Shown here: positions 35,133 through 46,820 of the stretch, in pieces
Numbering within the stretch: the first letter of the stretch is position 1
Layout of the letters: each line of letters begins with the position of its first letter
Source of the DNA: Trichuris trichiura
Lineage: Eukaryota > Nematoda > Enoplea > Trichinellida > Trichuridae
Length of the DNA stretch: 64,000 nt
Assembly (NCBI GenBank): GCA_037903355.1
Contig: JBAJFE010000028.1
Coordinates: 1-64,000, forward strand
Reading direction: 5' to 3'
The notes under the pieces: model-generated
Databases searched by the model: none
What the model was told of the DNA's origin: nothing
What the model saw: only the letters and a program-made list of their open reading frames with translations
Position numbers and translations under genes: made by a program

Positions 35133-38100
35133 TTAAACTTTTTTGGCCACCCGTTTTATCCAGTCGATGTACTTCGCAACTTCTGAGTATACTCCGGCAC
35201 GCCCAGGCTGCCCGCAGCCTTCACCGTTCGATGTTATGCCATAAAGGTAGAACCTACCGTTGACGATGCACATGAGAGGACCGCCGGAGTCACCCTAAAG
35301 AAGAAACATTAATGCAAACGAACTCTTTTATCTAAGACTGTAACTTGAAAACGGGGTGTTTGGTAACGGGCTGTATTTTCGTGGTTGTAACTGCACTAAA
35401 CGTTGATTTTTTCAGCAACTGTATCCAACTTACTTGGCAAGCATCTTTTTCGCCTCCTTCGTGACCCGCGCAGAAGCTCTTTGCTTTTGTCTTCTCACCT
35501 CTGTTGCAATCTCCATCTTTCAGAATTTTTACATCGACCACTTGCAACGTGTAGGAAAGGATGCCGCCTAAAATAAGCTGAAGCTTGAAAAAGAAAGGAA
35601 ATCGTGATTGTTCATTTGTGTTCATACCGCTAGCAATGCGTCCCCAGCCGCTTATATAGCATGGGACATCTTTTGGTAGAGGTTCATATGATTGGGGTAA
35701 GCAGACTGGCATGATCCTATCCGTAAAAGTTACCGGTTTTCGCAGATAGAGTAAAGCGACGTCCTCCTCCATTGTTATATGATCATACGGACGAGGGTTA
35801 TATTTTTGAACGCGGACAACCTCCCGCCCTTCTTCATAGAAACTGAAGTGTGCTCCAAGAAGCACTTCTACGTTTCTTGGCGGTCTATTATACTTTCTGG
35901 AAAAATAATCACTATGGCATTGCTTAAAGGAGCAAAACAACTCTGCTAAAAATTAATGTCTCGCCAAGTTCATTAAACATTCGAAACAGCGTTCCACACA
36001 CCACTTGGTATGTGCAAAAACGGATAAATGTAAGCTCACAGTGAGAATTAAAAGTTTCAATGAAACGCTACGAAAAGGGAAAGCATAGGATAGGAATTTA
36101 AAAAGCAAGATACCTGTCATTCTTATAAACGGTGACACAGTGCGCAGCAGTCAAAACAAACCTTGTTTGGTTGCCTGGTTGAAGTCGTATCAGACTGCCG
36201 CCACAATAGCCTTCGAATACATCACCATTAAATAGATCCAAGCGCACCTGCCACGGAATTGAATGAGGATGAGCTTGCCAACCACCTACGATTCTGTTGT
36301 CTCCCTTCCTTATAAAACTGTCCTTCAGCAACCCACATTCGACATAGTGGGTACTTTCAGCTTCCTTAAAAGAACGTTACAGTGAAAGATATGAAGAAAA
36401 CGAGTTGCTACAAAAGAGAGCAGTTCTTGTCACAAAAAAACAAGTAAAACCCACAATGACAAAATAAATAACCTGATTCGTTCAGTGAATAAACCCACTG
36501 GCACATGCAAAAACTGCAAGAGCCGCTCAAACTTCTTATGCAGGCAGCAAACTGCACTGAACATTAAATTGCGTGGGCGGGCAAGAGAGAAACAGCGGAT
36601 ACGGAGGTCGTATCATACTTTTTTTCCTTCCGCGAAATAATAATCAGAAAGAAACTATGTACCAACTATCAGAAAGCCACATTGGCAAAACCGCGAAGTA
36701 TTACCGTAAACGCGGAAAAGCTAAATCATAGAAATACTCAGAAAAGGTTCTATCCACATATAGGATGTAATATTAGATTTAGCTTAATTGATTATACTAT
36801 CTCGTTTGTTAAGCAGAGAAATAGCAGTTTAGCAAAGGCCAAATGTTCAGACCGTGAAAAATCAAAAACAAAGGTGAATCTAATCTTTTAGGACGAATGG
36901 TTCTTTGCATTGACAATAAAACTCTTCCTAACAAACACGAGGAGATCCATACTATAATTACCAAAAAATCGACACGTGAAAGGTTTTATTGCGCCAAGGT
37001 TTCGAGAAGCTTCTATTCCCGTCTTCAGCACAATAACCAATGGGAACATATAGTAGGCCGTTACTTAAAATACAATTCAAATATTAACAGAGACAATATT
37101 ATAGCAGTGGCTGAGTCATGTTAAACATCATACAGGACAAGCTGCTGCCTTATAAATCAATCACCTGCGATTGATTGTGGACAGCGGATTCCTGGTGACA
37201 AAAGAAACCACAGCGATTTTTCACTTCTTTCAAATCATTTTCACTACTTGTTCCTCAAGCCAAAAAAAACTTTATTTACTTAGTTTAATCGGTTTTATTT
37301 CTTTTGCTTCTTCTCTTGATTTCCTGTGTCTTTCTGTTATTCCATTGTTTCTTCAGTCCCTTCTGCCTTTATTCTCTCCTTACTTCAGTGTTATTTCATC
37401 GTTTTAACACCTCCCGGCAACTCTGTCCTTTAAAGTAATTACAGTACTCTGCGCCACTATAGCTGCGTTGAATAACTGAACAAATCTTCAAGAAAAATCT
37501 GGGCGATAAAAAAATTTTTTGCGCGTCGAATTTTTCGCACCTGCGTTATGCACAACTGCACCTATTTTAAATTTTAGTTGCGCTACAGTAAACGTTTTCC
37601 GTTTAGAGTGAAGAGATAGCAAACTCATGCTAATTTGAACAGAGTTATAGCTTTTGATATGAAAAAAGTGGAAACTCGCGGGTCGAGTAGATGCGCATGT
37701 CAGCATAAAGGATACAAAATAAATCAGGAAGAGAACTATCTGGTCATTGAAACATTTTCATTTTCAGGTAATTATTGGTATTTAGAAAACAACACAAATA
37801 AAATATGCACGAACGTTAAAGCAATTGAAGCATCGATGGGCACATAGCAAAAATTAGAGCTTAAATTTCAAATCTAGTTATGCCTCGAAGTGCGTAACAG
37901 AGTTTAAAGTCTTAGCAAATTTCGCCCAAATAATTATACTCACCGTTTTGATGAAAAGAGCAAGTAAAAAAATCAACCACATTTCTGCACTAGAAAGTAT
38001 GCGCGAGAGAACAGTTGCCGAACTCGATAAAGTTTGCACTACAAATCTCGCAGTGAAATATTATAGGCATTTTTATAGATTAGAAAAAAGAACAAATATT

Positions 38101-38560
38101 TGCAGACTCAGCGTGGGAGCAAGAAACCGATTACCTGTTGTTTAGGAGAACATTTGTGGTGTTGCTAACCGCGTTCGAAACGCAATGTCTTATTTTAATA
38201 AAGAGCATCTGTAGTTCAAAATCCAAAGGGCTTCAAACCGATAGGCACAGCTGCGTATACATTAACTAAAGTGTCACTTAAACTCCAACATAAATTTGCC
38301 AACGCTCAGTTATCATGATTAATAAATAAGTCTCTTCAGTGCATTCCTCTCTGAGATGGAAAAGCGTATCAGAAAGCGGCACAATCCTAACATTGACAGG
38401 AAAATACTGACATGTAACTGCCTTTTTTTACATATGTGCAGAGTGAAATCCATGCCCACTTAAGCAGTTTACGTAACAAAGTATAGCGCAAAGACAAATA
38501 CTGCTATGAACACTGGCTTATAAAATCTGCGCTTCTACGTCTAAATAAAAAGAAAGCTAT
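34840..38560. repeat. Segmental duplication, copy B
   Basis: Paralogous to about 28650-31330. Copy B is longer chiefly because intron 1 of its protease gene is 1,579 nt against 475 nt in copy A, implying an insertion within about 36.4-37.6 kb or a deletion in A. Confidence 0.75.
35133..37982 (-). CDS. Secreted trypsin-like serine protease B
   Basis: Four exons (minus): 37944-37982, 36114-36364, 35434-35896 and 35133-35294, encoding 304 residues. Intron positions and phases are identical to gene A. The signal peptide is [13 protein letters not shown]. The propeptide contains CGLL, and the activation site is again NR-IVGG. The triad is intact: [15 protein letters not shown] and GDSGGP. The S1 pocket has Asp (DACQGDSGG) and Gly, so trypsin-like specificity is predicted. 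The protein ends with IKRVAKKV, without the C-terminal extension of A. Divergence is concentrated in the loop before the catalytic Asp, where B has a longer segment ([20 protein letters not shown]), suggesting different substrate contacts. The two genes are tandem paralogues. Confidence 0.9.
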
Positions 38561-41116
38561 TTTTTATCGAAACAGTTTCATTCTACCTTACTACTAATCT
38601 ACCTCAACAACGCCAGTTGTTCAAAATTACAACTATACTTTTCCGAAAATGCTCAATAACACTCACGGTTGTAAGAGCATGCAAACTCAAGTTTGTCTTT
38701 CATAACTACTGATGTTTTCACTTATTCCACTATTTTATGCATGAGAAACAGAAAGACGGTGAACCGGAATGAAAGAAAAAGCAGTGGAGGAAAGCCTGTA
38801 GAGAAATCAATTTGTTCTTAGTGGCATCAGTTCCAACGTAAATCATAAATTCTCGAGAAAGAGAAAAAATGTTTTAAGTCAATGATCATGTCTGTTAGTC
38901 TTCCTCGTAAATTTCCCTGCCATCCCGCTCCGGCCTTACGTATGCCAAAGCGTAAAAATAAGGTTTAAACTTCGGCATAAGCTTAGGTAAGACCACAGGA
39001 AGACGGTCAGCACAAACGAGACTACTCGCACAGCAGCGTAGCCACGTGCTTGGCAAGATCGAACCTGCATTTTTCATACGGTAGGGTGGCTAAGTAACAA
39101 GATTCCCACAGAAGTTCAAATGTTGATTGAAACCACTTCTGTGGGCAATAATTTCGGAATGGAATGTTAAATGTGAAGATCAACACACACTATATTGAAA
39201 CTTTCAGAATGGTACAATTCCCGTTTCAGCCACTGATCTGCTAGCCACTTACGGCTCTTAGCTCAAAAGACGTCCAACCTGAGGAAAAAATATCTGCCGT
39301 GTTTACTTCACACGTTACTAAACCACGTTGCGCAAGTTACGCGGCACTTATTTGTCCATTTCAAAAGTAAGGACAACCGGCAGGGTAGACGAATACTTTC
39401 TGAGGCGATATAGGAAAATCTGTTTTGTTCGCTTAACTGGGTAAAAAAGGAATGAACAACAATGGCCTGAGCAACAGGCTGCTTGTTTTTCAAATTTTCA
39501 GTTTGCGTAGAAAACATAGGACAGTCGTCTCACTTGTACTGGTTTAGGCTTAGCTGGCTTGCAGAGATACCGCTGCTGAATTAGACGTTAACATATTCGT
39601 CCGCCAAACGGAAATTTCTTGTTCGCATAAATTACAGTAATAAAAGAAGATCAAGTAATATTTGCTGCCAATCTTTTCTGTACGCTTTGGTTACTATGAC
39701 TGAAGTCATTGCAAATAGATTAACAGTGTTCGCTGATTAACAGACAGCATGTTTTCTATGGCAAAAAACTTTTAGAAGATAAATTTACAAATGTCTATTT
39801 GAGTCGTACGCAATCGACTTAGCTTCGGGTCAAATAGGACGACACGTCCTCGCATTTTATCTGACTTCCTTCGAAAAATTACGCGGAGCCGTCGAGTCCT
39901 TTTTAAAATTCAGAATGATTAATCAGCATTATCAAGAGTTCTGAAAGCCATTTAATTTATTAGCTGATCTTTTGCACTAAGGTCATAAATATCGATAAAA
40001 CGAAGGCTAGATAGTCAGTAGCTTTTTTCTGGTTTAAATTTCTAATGGACAAGCTGCTAAATACTACGACGTAACGTTACGTAAAACTTTCAATAGCAAA
40101 CGACGTGTCCGACAAATGTCATATTGCCGATAATTTCTGGAAGAAAAGGTTACGCGTTTTCAACTTACGAACAGATTAACAAACTGCAAACGACAATGCA
40201 AAAGCAACAGGACTTAACACGAGTAGTCAGCGAAAGCGGCATGGTATTGCAACAGGAAGTTCTCATTATGCATATGTAATAACAAGAGACGATGCGCACG
40301 CAAGTCCTCCTTTACTCTACAGTCACTGCTGTACATTCATAATTACAGTACAATTTTTGCTCGAGAACGGTTACGGAGCAGTGCCTATTATCCGCCGTAA
40401 CTGATGCTACACCTATAGCTAGTTAGGAAGGAAAAGGAAAGCGCCGCTTCAAAAGTTCCACGCCCGAACATTTTGCTCGATAGCATATTTTGACAAAAAC
40501 TGCGTACGCTTATAACTGAGTCATTTCCGAAATTTAAAAGTAAAAAAAAAACTTACTTGGGCCTTTCACTGTGCACATCGGCCATCTGCAGGCTTGCTCT
40601 CAAGCTGGCGCGGTTATAAAAGATGATGAAACGACATGCATCACTTTTCCCTTTCTTCAAACTTGTAAAAGCCGCAATTGAGAATGATGATCAAGCAGTA
40701 TGTTTTGCTTCTTTTCTGCTTAAAGTTGGATTACGTAGAAGCAATAATTGTTTAGTCAATGAAAAAAGATAACAGAGGACCATTTTGGGGTCATCAGCGC
40801 TAAATCGCCACATTGGCTTGCGGATGCTCAAGTACTAATGGAAAACTGAGAATGGTCTATTCAAGCTTACTGTATGTAGGGTTCAACTCATTTCTTTTCG
40901 TGGTAGGTTGCCTTGTTTTATTGAGTAGTAGTCCTGTTGCTAGTAAGTACATTTTATTTTAAAAACAGAGCTCTCAATGCTGGTAGGGTTCTTTGTTCTT
41001 TAAAGACGACTTTTTACGGAAGCGTTCGCGCGAGTAAGCTGTCCCCGCATTCGATTCCATCTACAGCGTTATTAATTTGTCAGTATAATGCCGCTAGTCG
41101 GCTTGGTTGCATAAGT
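37983..41116. other. Intergenic, no confirmed gene
   Basis: The first part (to about 38560) is the duplicated upstream flank of protease B. The rest is AT-rich with no supported gene. In the last 180 bases the frame of the pseudouridine synthase is open upstream of its first ATG, with a possible mitochondrial presequence-like stretch (40937-41116). A GTAAGT...AACAG segment of 26 nt at about 40944-40969 could be a minute intron or 5' UTR. Confidence 0.4.
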
Positions 41117-42331
41117 ATGTCCGAAAAATTGAGTGATGTCAAAGAAGCATCCGTAGAGTGCGATTCACCGTTACCAAAGAAGGCGAAGGCGACAAAACGA
41201 TGCGCTATAAGAGAAAGAATTCGATCCGAAGCTGTCGTTGACGGACCATCGTATTATTTTGAAAACGGACTGCGTAAGGTGCGTCCGTACTGGTTTCATT
41301 TTTGCGTTTTTGCCAAAGAACGTTGGTTCGGGAAAGCACTTGGCGAAGTATTTGAGAAAGAAATGTACTCTTCTCTTCCAGGGTTCTTCGTCTCCGCTAT
41401 ACGGGCAGGAAGAGTTACGGTAAACGACCAAACTGTCTGCCCGGAATACGAAATAAAAAATGGTGATCTGATTCGCCATATGTGCCACCGGCATGAGTTA
41501 CCCGTTCTCGATCGACAAGTGACAATTATAGAAAATACGAATGACCTGTTGGTGGTGGATAAACCATGTTCGCTGCCCATTCATCCTTGCGGGCGCTACT
41601 ACTTCAATTCTTTAACTCAAATTTTAAAATATTCATTTGGTTTTGACAATTTGAAAACCTTGTACCGGTTGGATCGTCTCACTTCGGGCGTCGTTGTTTT
41701 TTTAAAGAACGCCCAGATTGAGAAACGTTTCAGACAACATCTCTTGAACAGCAACATTAAGAAGGAGTACATTTGCCTTGTGGAAGGGCAATTTCCTGAC
41801 AACGAATTGACATGCGACCAACCTCTCGACTACCTGTTTAGATCGATGGGTTTAATGCGCGTATCAAGAGAAGGGAAGCCGTGCTTTACAAGGTTTCGAA
41901 AGCTCCATACTGATGGCAAATTGTCCATAGTGAAATGTCTACCTCAAACGGGCAGAACACATCAGATTCGAGTGCACCTGCAATTTTTGGGCTATCCTAT
42001 CATTGATGACGCTATATACAACTGCGATGTATTTGGCCCAAATAAGGGGAAAAATGGCGATTACGGTAAACCAGTCGAACAGCTGGAACACGACGTGCGC
42101 CTTCATTTCACTGCGGATAGTTGGTTAGACGACACCAAATCAGAAGTCGTACAAGTGCAGAAAACTGAAGAAGGCTGCTGCGAGCTTTGCCGATTAAAAT
42201 TTCGAGATCCGTCGGTGTCGGAATTGGAGATGAGCCTTCATTGCTTGCGTTATAGCGGTCCGGATTGGTCTTTCGAGTGTCCTCTGCCTTCTTGGGCATC
42301 GGTTTTGAAAGACAATAAAATAGACTATTAA
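41117..42331 (+). CDS. RPUSD2: RPUSD2-like RNA pseudouridine synthase
   Basis: A single open exon encodes 404 residues from ATG 41117 (MSEKLSDVKEASVECD). It has the RluA-family layout. An RPUSD2-type N-terminal segment (YYFENGLRKVRPYWF) is followed by an S4-like RNA-binding region (RAGRVTVNDQTV and RHMCHRHELPV). Motif I is LLVVDKPCSLPIHPCGRY. The catalytic motif is YRLDRLTSGV, with Asp as nucleophile. KKEYICLVEG and LPQTGRTHQIRVHLQFLGYP complete the core. The C-terminus carries the family's CCELCRLKFRDP and LRYSGPDW blocks. It isomerises uridine to pseudouridine in RNA (human RPUSD2 acts on mRNA). The frame is open upstream to 40937 without an ATG, so an upstream exon supplying a mitochondrial presequence is possible. 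A polyadenylation signal AATAAA is at 42451-42456. Confidence 0.93.
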   Translation: MSEKLSDVKEASVECDSPLPKKAKATKRCAIRERIRSEAVVDGPSYYFENGLRKVRPYWFHFCVFAKERWFGKALGEVFEKEMYSSLPGFFVSAIRAGRVTVNDQTVCPEYEIKNGDLIRHMCHRHELPVLDRQVTIIENTNDLLVVDKPCSLPIHPCGRYYFNSLTQILKYSFGFDNLKTLYRLDRLTSGVVVFLKNAQIEKRFRQHLLNSNIKKEYICLVEGQFPDNELTCDQPLDYLFRSMGLMRVSREGKPCFTRFRKLHTDGKLSIVKCLPQTGRTHQIRVHLQFLGYPIIDDAIYNCDVFGPNKGKNGDYGKPVEQLEHDVRLHFTADSWLDDTKSEVVQVQKTEEGCCELCRLKFRDPSVSELEMSLHCLRYSGPDWSFECPLPSWASVLKDNKIDY

Positions 42332-44080
42332 TTGTATCCGTCGCTTGGTCATAGCAGTTCTTACGTAAACAAAAAGAACTGATAACTTGCACATCATTAA
42401 GATCTCATCAGTTAACGGTAGTTTTCAAACTGTTGGAAAGCGCTAAAGGAAATAAATTGCAGACTTCGAAGTTTGTACATAGCTTTTTACGGCGTAAGAA
42501 ACGAGATTGAGTTTTTCGACATACCGCCTTGACCGTACACTTACCAGACTCTTGCAATATTTAAAACTTGCAGTTTACGGTCAGCAAATGACTTTCAAGT
42601 TTGTCAAACCAGTTTTTAACAGAAGTGCGTACCAGCGTCCATTCCCTACTGCATATGTAGCTTTGTAGACGCAACTCAAATGAAGAGGCGGTTGGCACAA
42701 CAAAACTGTCAGCTTCATTTGATTTCTTTACGATGAGTCGTCTGAATACCGTTTAAAAGCACCGGTGAGCAATTTAGCCAATTATTGTCCATACGCAAAC
42801 TTGCAGACCAAAAAAAACTGATCGAGCAGTGCGGCCATTTTTTGTTCGTCCGTCCATCAATTAATTACAAAACCAATCGACTGTTGAAGCTTCCTCGCAC
42901 ACTTGCCCGCAAGAGACCATTGTCTTTTCACGTAGGAAAGAAGACTTTTGCGCATTGCTTTGCAATTAATGCGCTTCCTTTATAAGTGACATTAAAATTT
43001 TTTTCCTCCATTTTGTCAGCTAGAGAAAATATGAAACTGAACATCATTTCAAAAAGGTTATTATGCGTCTAGTTTTTCCTTTCTGACCAACTTCGCACTT
43101 CAAATAAGATAACACATGCGTACAATAATCGCAGTATGTGACGTCAACGCCAATTAAGACTCGAAGACAAAATGTCTTAACTAAGCGGTCATTTTGCGAA
43201 AAAAAGATTTAAAGAACTAAAAAAATATACTCAGGTTTTCGAACATTCAAACTGCTACAGTATGCTTGAACATAACGCGTCTGCTAAGCCGCAGCGCTAA
43301 CGCTGCTTAACGGCTACCAATTCGAATAATGGCGTATGGTTGGCTTTGTCAACAAACTTGTAACAATGAGAAACAGCTAAGTTTGCGTAATTAGCAAAGG
43401 AGAAATCAATACGTTTAGCGAAGACTGGTTGCGTGCAAGTTGTCTCTTACGTCGACACTTGTAAGCTGTGAGCTCTGTTCAGCTTTTTCAACGTTCGAAA
43501 ATGAACCTATTAGTTGCAAACGAATAACCGAATACAGTCTTATATCGTAGAGGAGCGAAAGTCGCCATCTTCCCACGTAAGCGATGCACTTGTCCAAAGT
43601 TGGCGCGGCCTTCATCCCTTCTTAGCCTTAGTAATAACTGAAATCGGCTCCTTATACAGTGAACTCAATAACGCAACGTTTCCACATGCTGAACTGAACA
43701 TACTCAACTTTTCAGCTTAAGTGGTGAAAAACTGAAATCAGAGTGAACTGACCAAAGTCTGGCCGTTTTCGCGATGACCGCCGACGTGGCAATACAACAA
43801 TATTCCGAAAGTGGATTGTAGAAGTTACTGGCTAGTCGAAACTGCTTCATAAAACAAGTGCCTCTACTTTAGCCAAGGTGAAAGCGCTTGCGTCTGTATT
43901 GATCTCTGCGTCTTCGGCCAAAATGGAGAAAGTTACTGCTAGCGACAAAGAAGTCGATAATGCATGGACCAATAGCGACCGACGGTTGACAATTGACTAC
44001 GGGAAATTCTGTGAAATTGGTTCAGCGCGAAGCATGCGCTGATGTAGGTTAGCTGCTTTGCATAGTAGCTGTCGATCGAG
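42332..44080. other. Intergenic, no gene recognised
   Basis: Holds the 3' end of the pseudouridine synthase transcript and the upstream region of the 7B2 gene. Short open frames have no family resemblance. Confidence 0.45.
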
Positions 44081-45003
44081 ATGTTCCACGTTTCTCTTTT
44101 CGTCATTTTCATTTTGTCGCGGTCATGGACAACGGAAGAAAGCATGTTCGACGACTATTACCTATTCGGAAATCCAAACGTCATTGACGACTCGCTGCTA
44201 GCGGACAAGATCAAACTTGACACCATCCAACGAGATCGAGAGCATCTGCCGCAAAGCAACCTTTGGGGACACATCTTCATGCAAGGTACGAATATACAAA
44301 ACACAGGAAATATTTCAACGTTTCCACTTCAGGCGGCGCAGGCGAGGGAAAACAGTATCTTCTGCCAAGCGGACTTATGTCCAACAAAGTGGAAGTAAAA
44401 ACGGATGCCGTATTGCCGGCTTTCTGCGATCCACCCAATCCATGTCCACCCGGGATGACCGGTGGGGCGATAACCATTTTTTGACATCAATTATGATCAG
44501 GTAATAAAATTTCAGCTGAGGACGGCTGTTTGGAAGACTTTGAAAACACCGCTGAATTTTCTCGCGCCTACCAAGCAAACCAGAACTGCCTCTGTGATGA
44601 GGATCACATGTTCAGCTGTCCACCTTACCATTACAGAGCGTCGGATCAGTTCAAAAACAACGCCGACGAATTCGACGACGCTTTGGAGAAGCTATTGGAA
44701 ATCTCCGTTCGTCGCTTTCTCTTTCTTTCTAGCTGCTGATAATCGTTTTTTGCCATTCAGAATATTCAAGGAGAACACAAAGGATTGGTAGCCAAAAAAT
44801 TTCACGTCAAACGAGTCAAGGTAAAGCAACACTTCCAAATTTGGGAAAAAACAACCGGATTTTTGATTTTTAAGCGCCGCAGCGCCCCGTTTCGCAAACC
44901 TTACTCAAGTTCGCTGACTATCAAAAACAAAATAATGAACAATCCATACCTGCGCGGACAACGACTTAAAGTGATTGCCAAGAAAGGCACGCACGCAAGT
45001 TGA
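44081..45003 (+). CDS. SCG5: Neuroendocrine protein 7B2 (secretogranin V)
   Basis: Five exons, 44081-44285, 44333-44461, 44516-44706, 44761-44820 and 44875-45003, encode 237 residues; the introns are 47, 54, 54 and 54 nt. The signal peptide is MFHVSLFVIFILSRSW. The conserved 7B2 core is clear: CDPPNPCPPGMTAEDGCLED, then TAEFSRAYQ. The C-terminal peptide has the NPYLRGQRL motif and a VIAKK inhibitory Lys-Lys site. 7B2 is the chaperone and inhibitor of prohormone convertase 2 in the regulated secretory pathway of neurons and endocrine cells (C. elegans SBT-1). Exons 4 and 5 join to make KRVKRRSAP, a furin-type site that would release the inhibitory C-terminal peptide. The exon 3 donor, GTTCGT, is non-consensus. 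A polyadenylation signal AATAAA is at 45069-45074. The gene converges with tropomodulin, 286 bp away. Confidence 0.92.
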
Positions 45004-45289
45004 CGATTGTGGAGCAACAACGTGACGAAATCGCGATCCTTGGAAAACTCGCACGCTCCGTAAGAGACAATAAAATGCGTACATATTCAACGTAGCGTGT
45101 TTTTTACTTGGTCTACGAAAGCACTGAAAAAGAGGACGCAAAAAGAAAAATATTCCATTTTTGGTTACATTACTTGCTTCAAAATTATTCAATGGAAAAC
45201 CTGTACCCAACTCTACCTCTGTCACCCGTTAGATTTGGCTGCCTTCTCAGTGGCTTCCAATTTTCGTCGTCGACGCTCTTAAAAAGCCA

Positions 45290-46345
45290 TTAATAAGCAA
45301 ATGCGTAAGAATGGAAAAACTGACTAAGTTCTCCGTTGCGCAGCACTGCTCGATCAACTTTACCCTTCGCCTCCGGATGACGTAGGTCAACGCTGACCTT
45401 CGTTAGCCCCATATTTGCATAAATTGCTTTCATAATGTCCATTTCGGCCTCCGTACTGAATGTCGCGCTCTGCAAGACCAATTGAAACGAGGCGGAGCTT
45501 GGTTGTTTTCATTACCTGATTTACAACTTTTACTTCTTCCAAAGTCTGATTCTTCAAGGCGGCTTTAAATAGACGTACCAGAAAGTCGCCAGTGAGAAAG
45601 TTGGTTTCCAGATTCAACGTTTTTAACGTCTTGTTGCACTCGAGCACTTCAAGCAAAGGCTGAAGGCGGCTACGACTAGCAAACGGCTATATTAAACAAT
45701 ATATTGCTCTCACTTCCACAGCCATGTTGTTCAAAGCTACGTTGGCAAGGCTCAATTTTTTCAAGTGTGTATTCTCCTTCAGGGCGTACATCAATCGTTG
45801 AATCTGCGGCACTGGGGTCCTCTAAATAAAAAGGAGAAAAAGTAGACCACTTAAAATGCTTCAAAGCAACATGCGCAAATGGTCTTCGCACCTTCATATT
45901 ATTCAAATTCACTTCGAGCAGGGTGGGATCGTTAGCAAGCAATCGAGACGTACATTCGTCAACGTCAGTTTTATTGTCCGGATCGCTTGGGCGTACTTGC
46001 TCGGGAAGACCGCATTTGACTACTTCGTTTTCGCGTTCTACAAAAAAAGACAACCATCGCTCTTTTTTCCATTGACTGGAAGCGTTCCGGCCAGTTCATT
46101 CACCCTGTATTATGGACTCCGCCTCTTCCCTGGTGATAATTCTATTTTCGTTCATCATTTCTGAAATGATAATAACACATGCACAAAGCTAACAATTCAA
46201 AATCGATCAACAAGGCCCCACTAAGCAGCTCGGCTACGCTGTCTTCGTTGCCCTCAGCTTGCATTTTGTTGAGCATTCGCTCCAAGTCTTCGTCGGACAT
46301 GATGTCATCCGGACTTGGGTCTGACGCGCCCTTGGTTTCAGCCAT
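45290..46345 (-). CDS. TMOD: Tropomodulin-family actin pointed-end protein
   Basis: Six exons (minus): 46222-46345, 46104-46160, 45892-46037, 45714-45821, 45516-45686 and 45469-45290, encoding 261 residues. The N-terminus from ATG 46345 is acidic and helical (SDEDLERMLNKMQAEG). The family block DPTLLEVNLNNMK, then TPVPQIQRLMYALKENTHLK, starts the leucine-rich-repeat domain. It continues with LECNKTLKTLNLETNFLTGD and LRNGELSQFFH. Tropomodulins cap actin filament pointed ends with tropomyosin, notably in muscle. At 261 residues it is shorter than typical (about 350), mainly in the N-terminal tropomyosin/actin-binding half, so capping activity may differ. The intron between exons 4 and 5 would be only 27 nt (45687-45713); that join is less certain than the others. 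Confidence 0.85.
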
Positions 46346-46820
46346 TTTTGGGGTCAACAAATTGCAACGCCAACACCAACCGACTAATCAACAAGTCTAC
46401 AATTGCTCTGTTCCATTAGAACTGCCGACGCTTCGACGTGATGCACCAATGCATCGAACTCTTTGTCCTCCAACTGGCAATAGGCGCTTCGAACGGGCCA
46501 GCCACATGTGTGTAAGCAGGTTTTTGTCAACAGCCGCGAGGCGGTTTGCTAGCTAGAATGCTAACCCGTCGCGTGCGCTTCAGTCTGCTGCAAAGAAAGA
46601 CGGAGAGGGACGAAAGGAGCTTTGCAAAGCTGCCACTTTTCGGATAGATGTTTCCACGGGCGCGCTCTGAAAGCGACATTCCAAAAGCCTAATTTTTCAG
46701 GCACGTACGTGAATTTTAATTCACTTTTCCGGTCCATTGCGCTTTACATGAAAACGTTAAGACTCTGATACAATCCAAGCTACCGAGCGGAAAATTTTTA
46801 GAAGAAAAAAAGAACACTTC

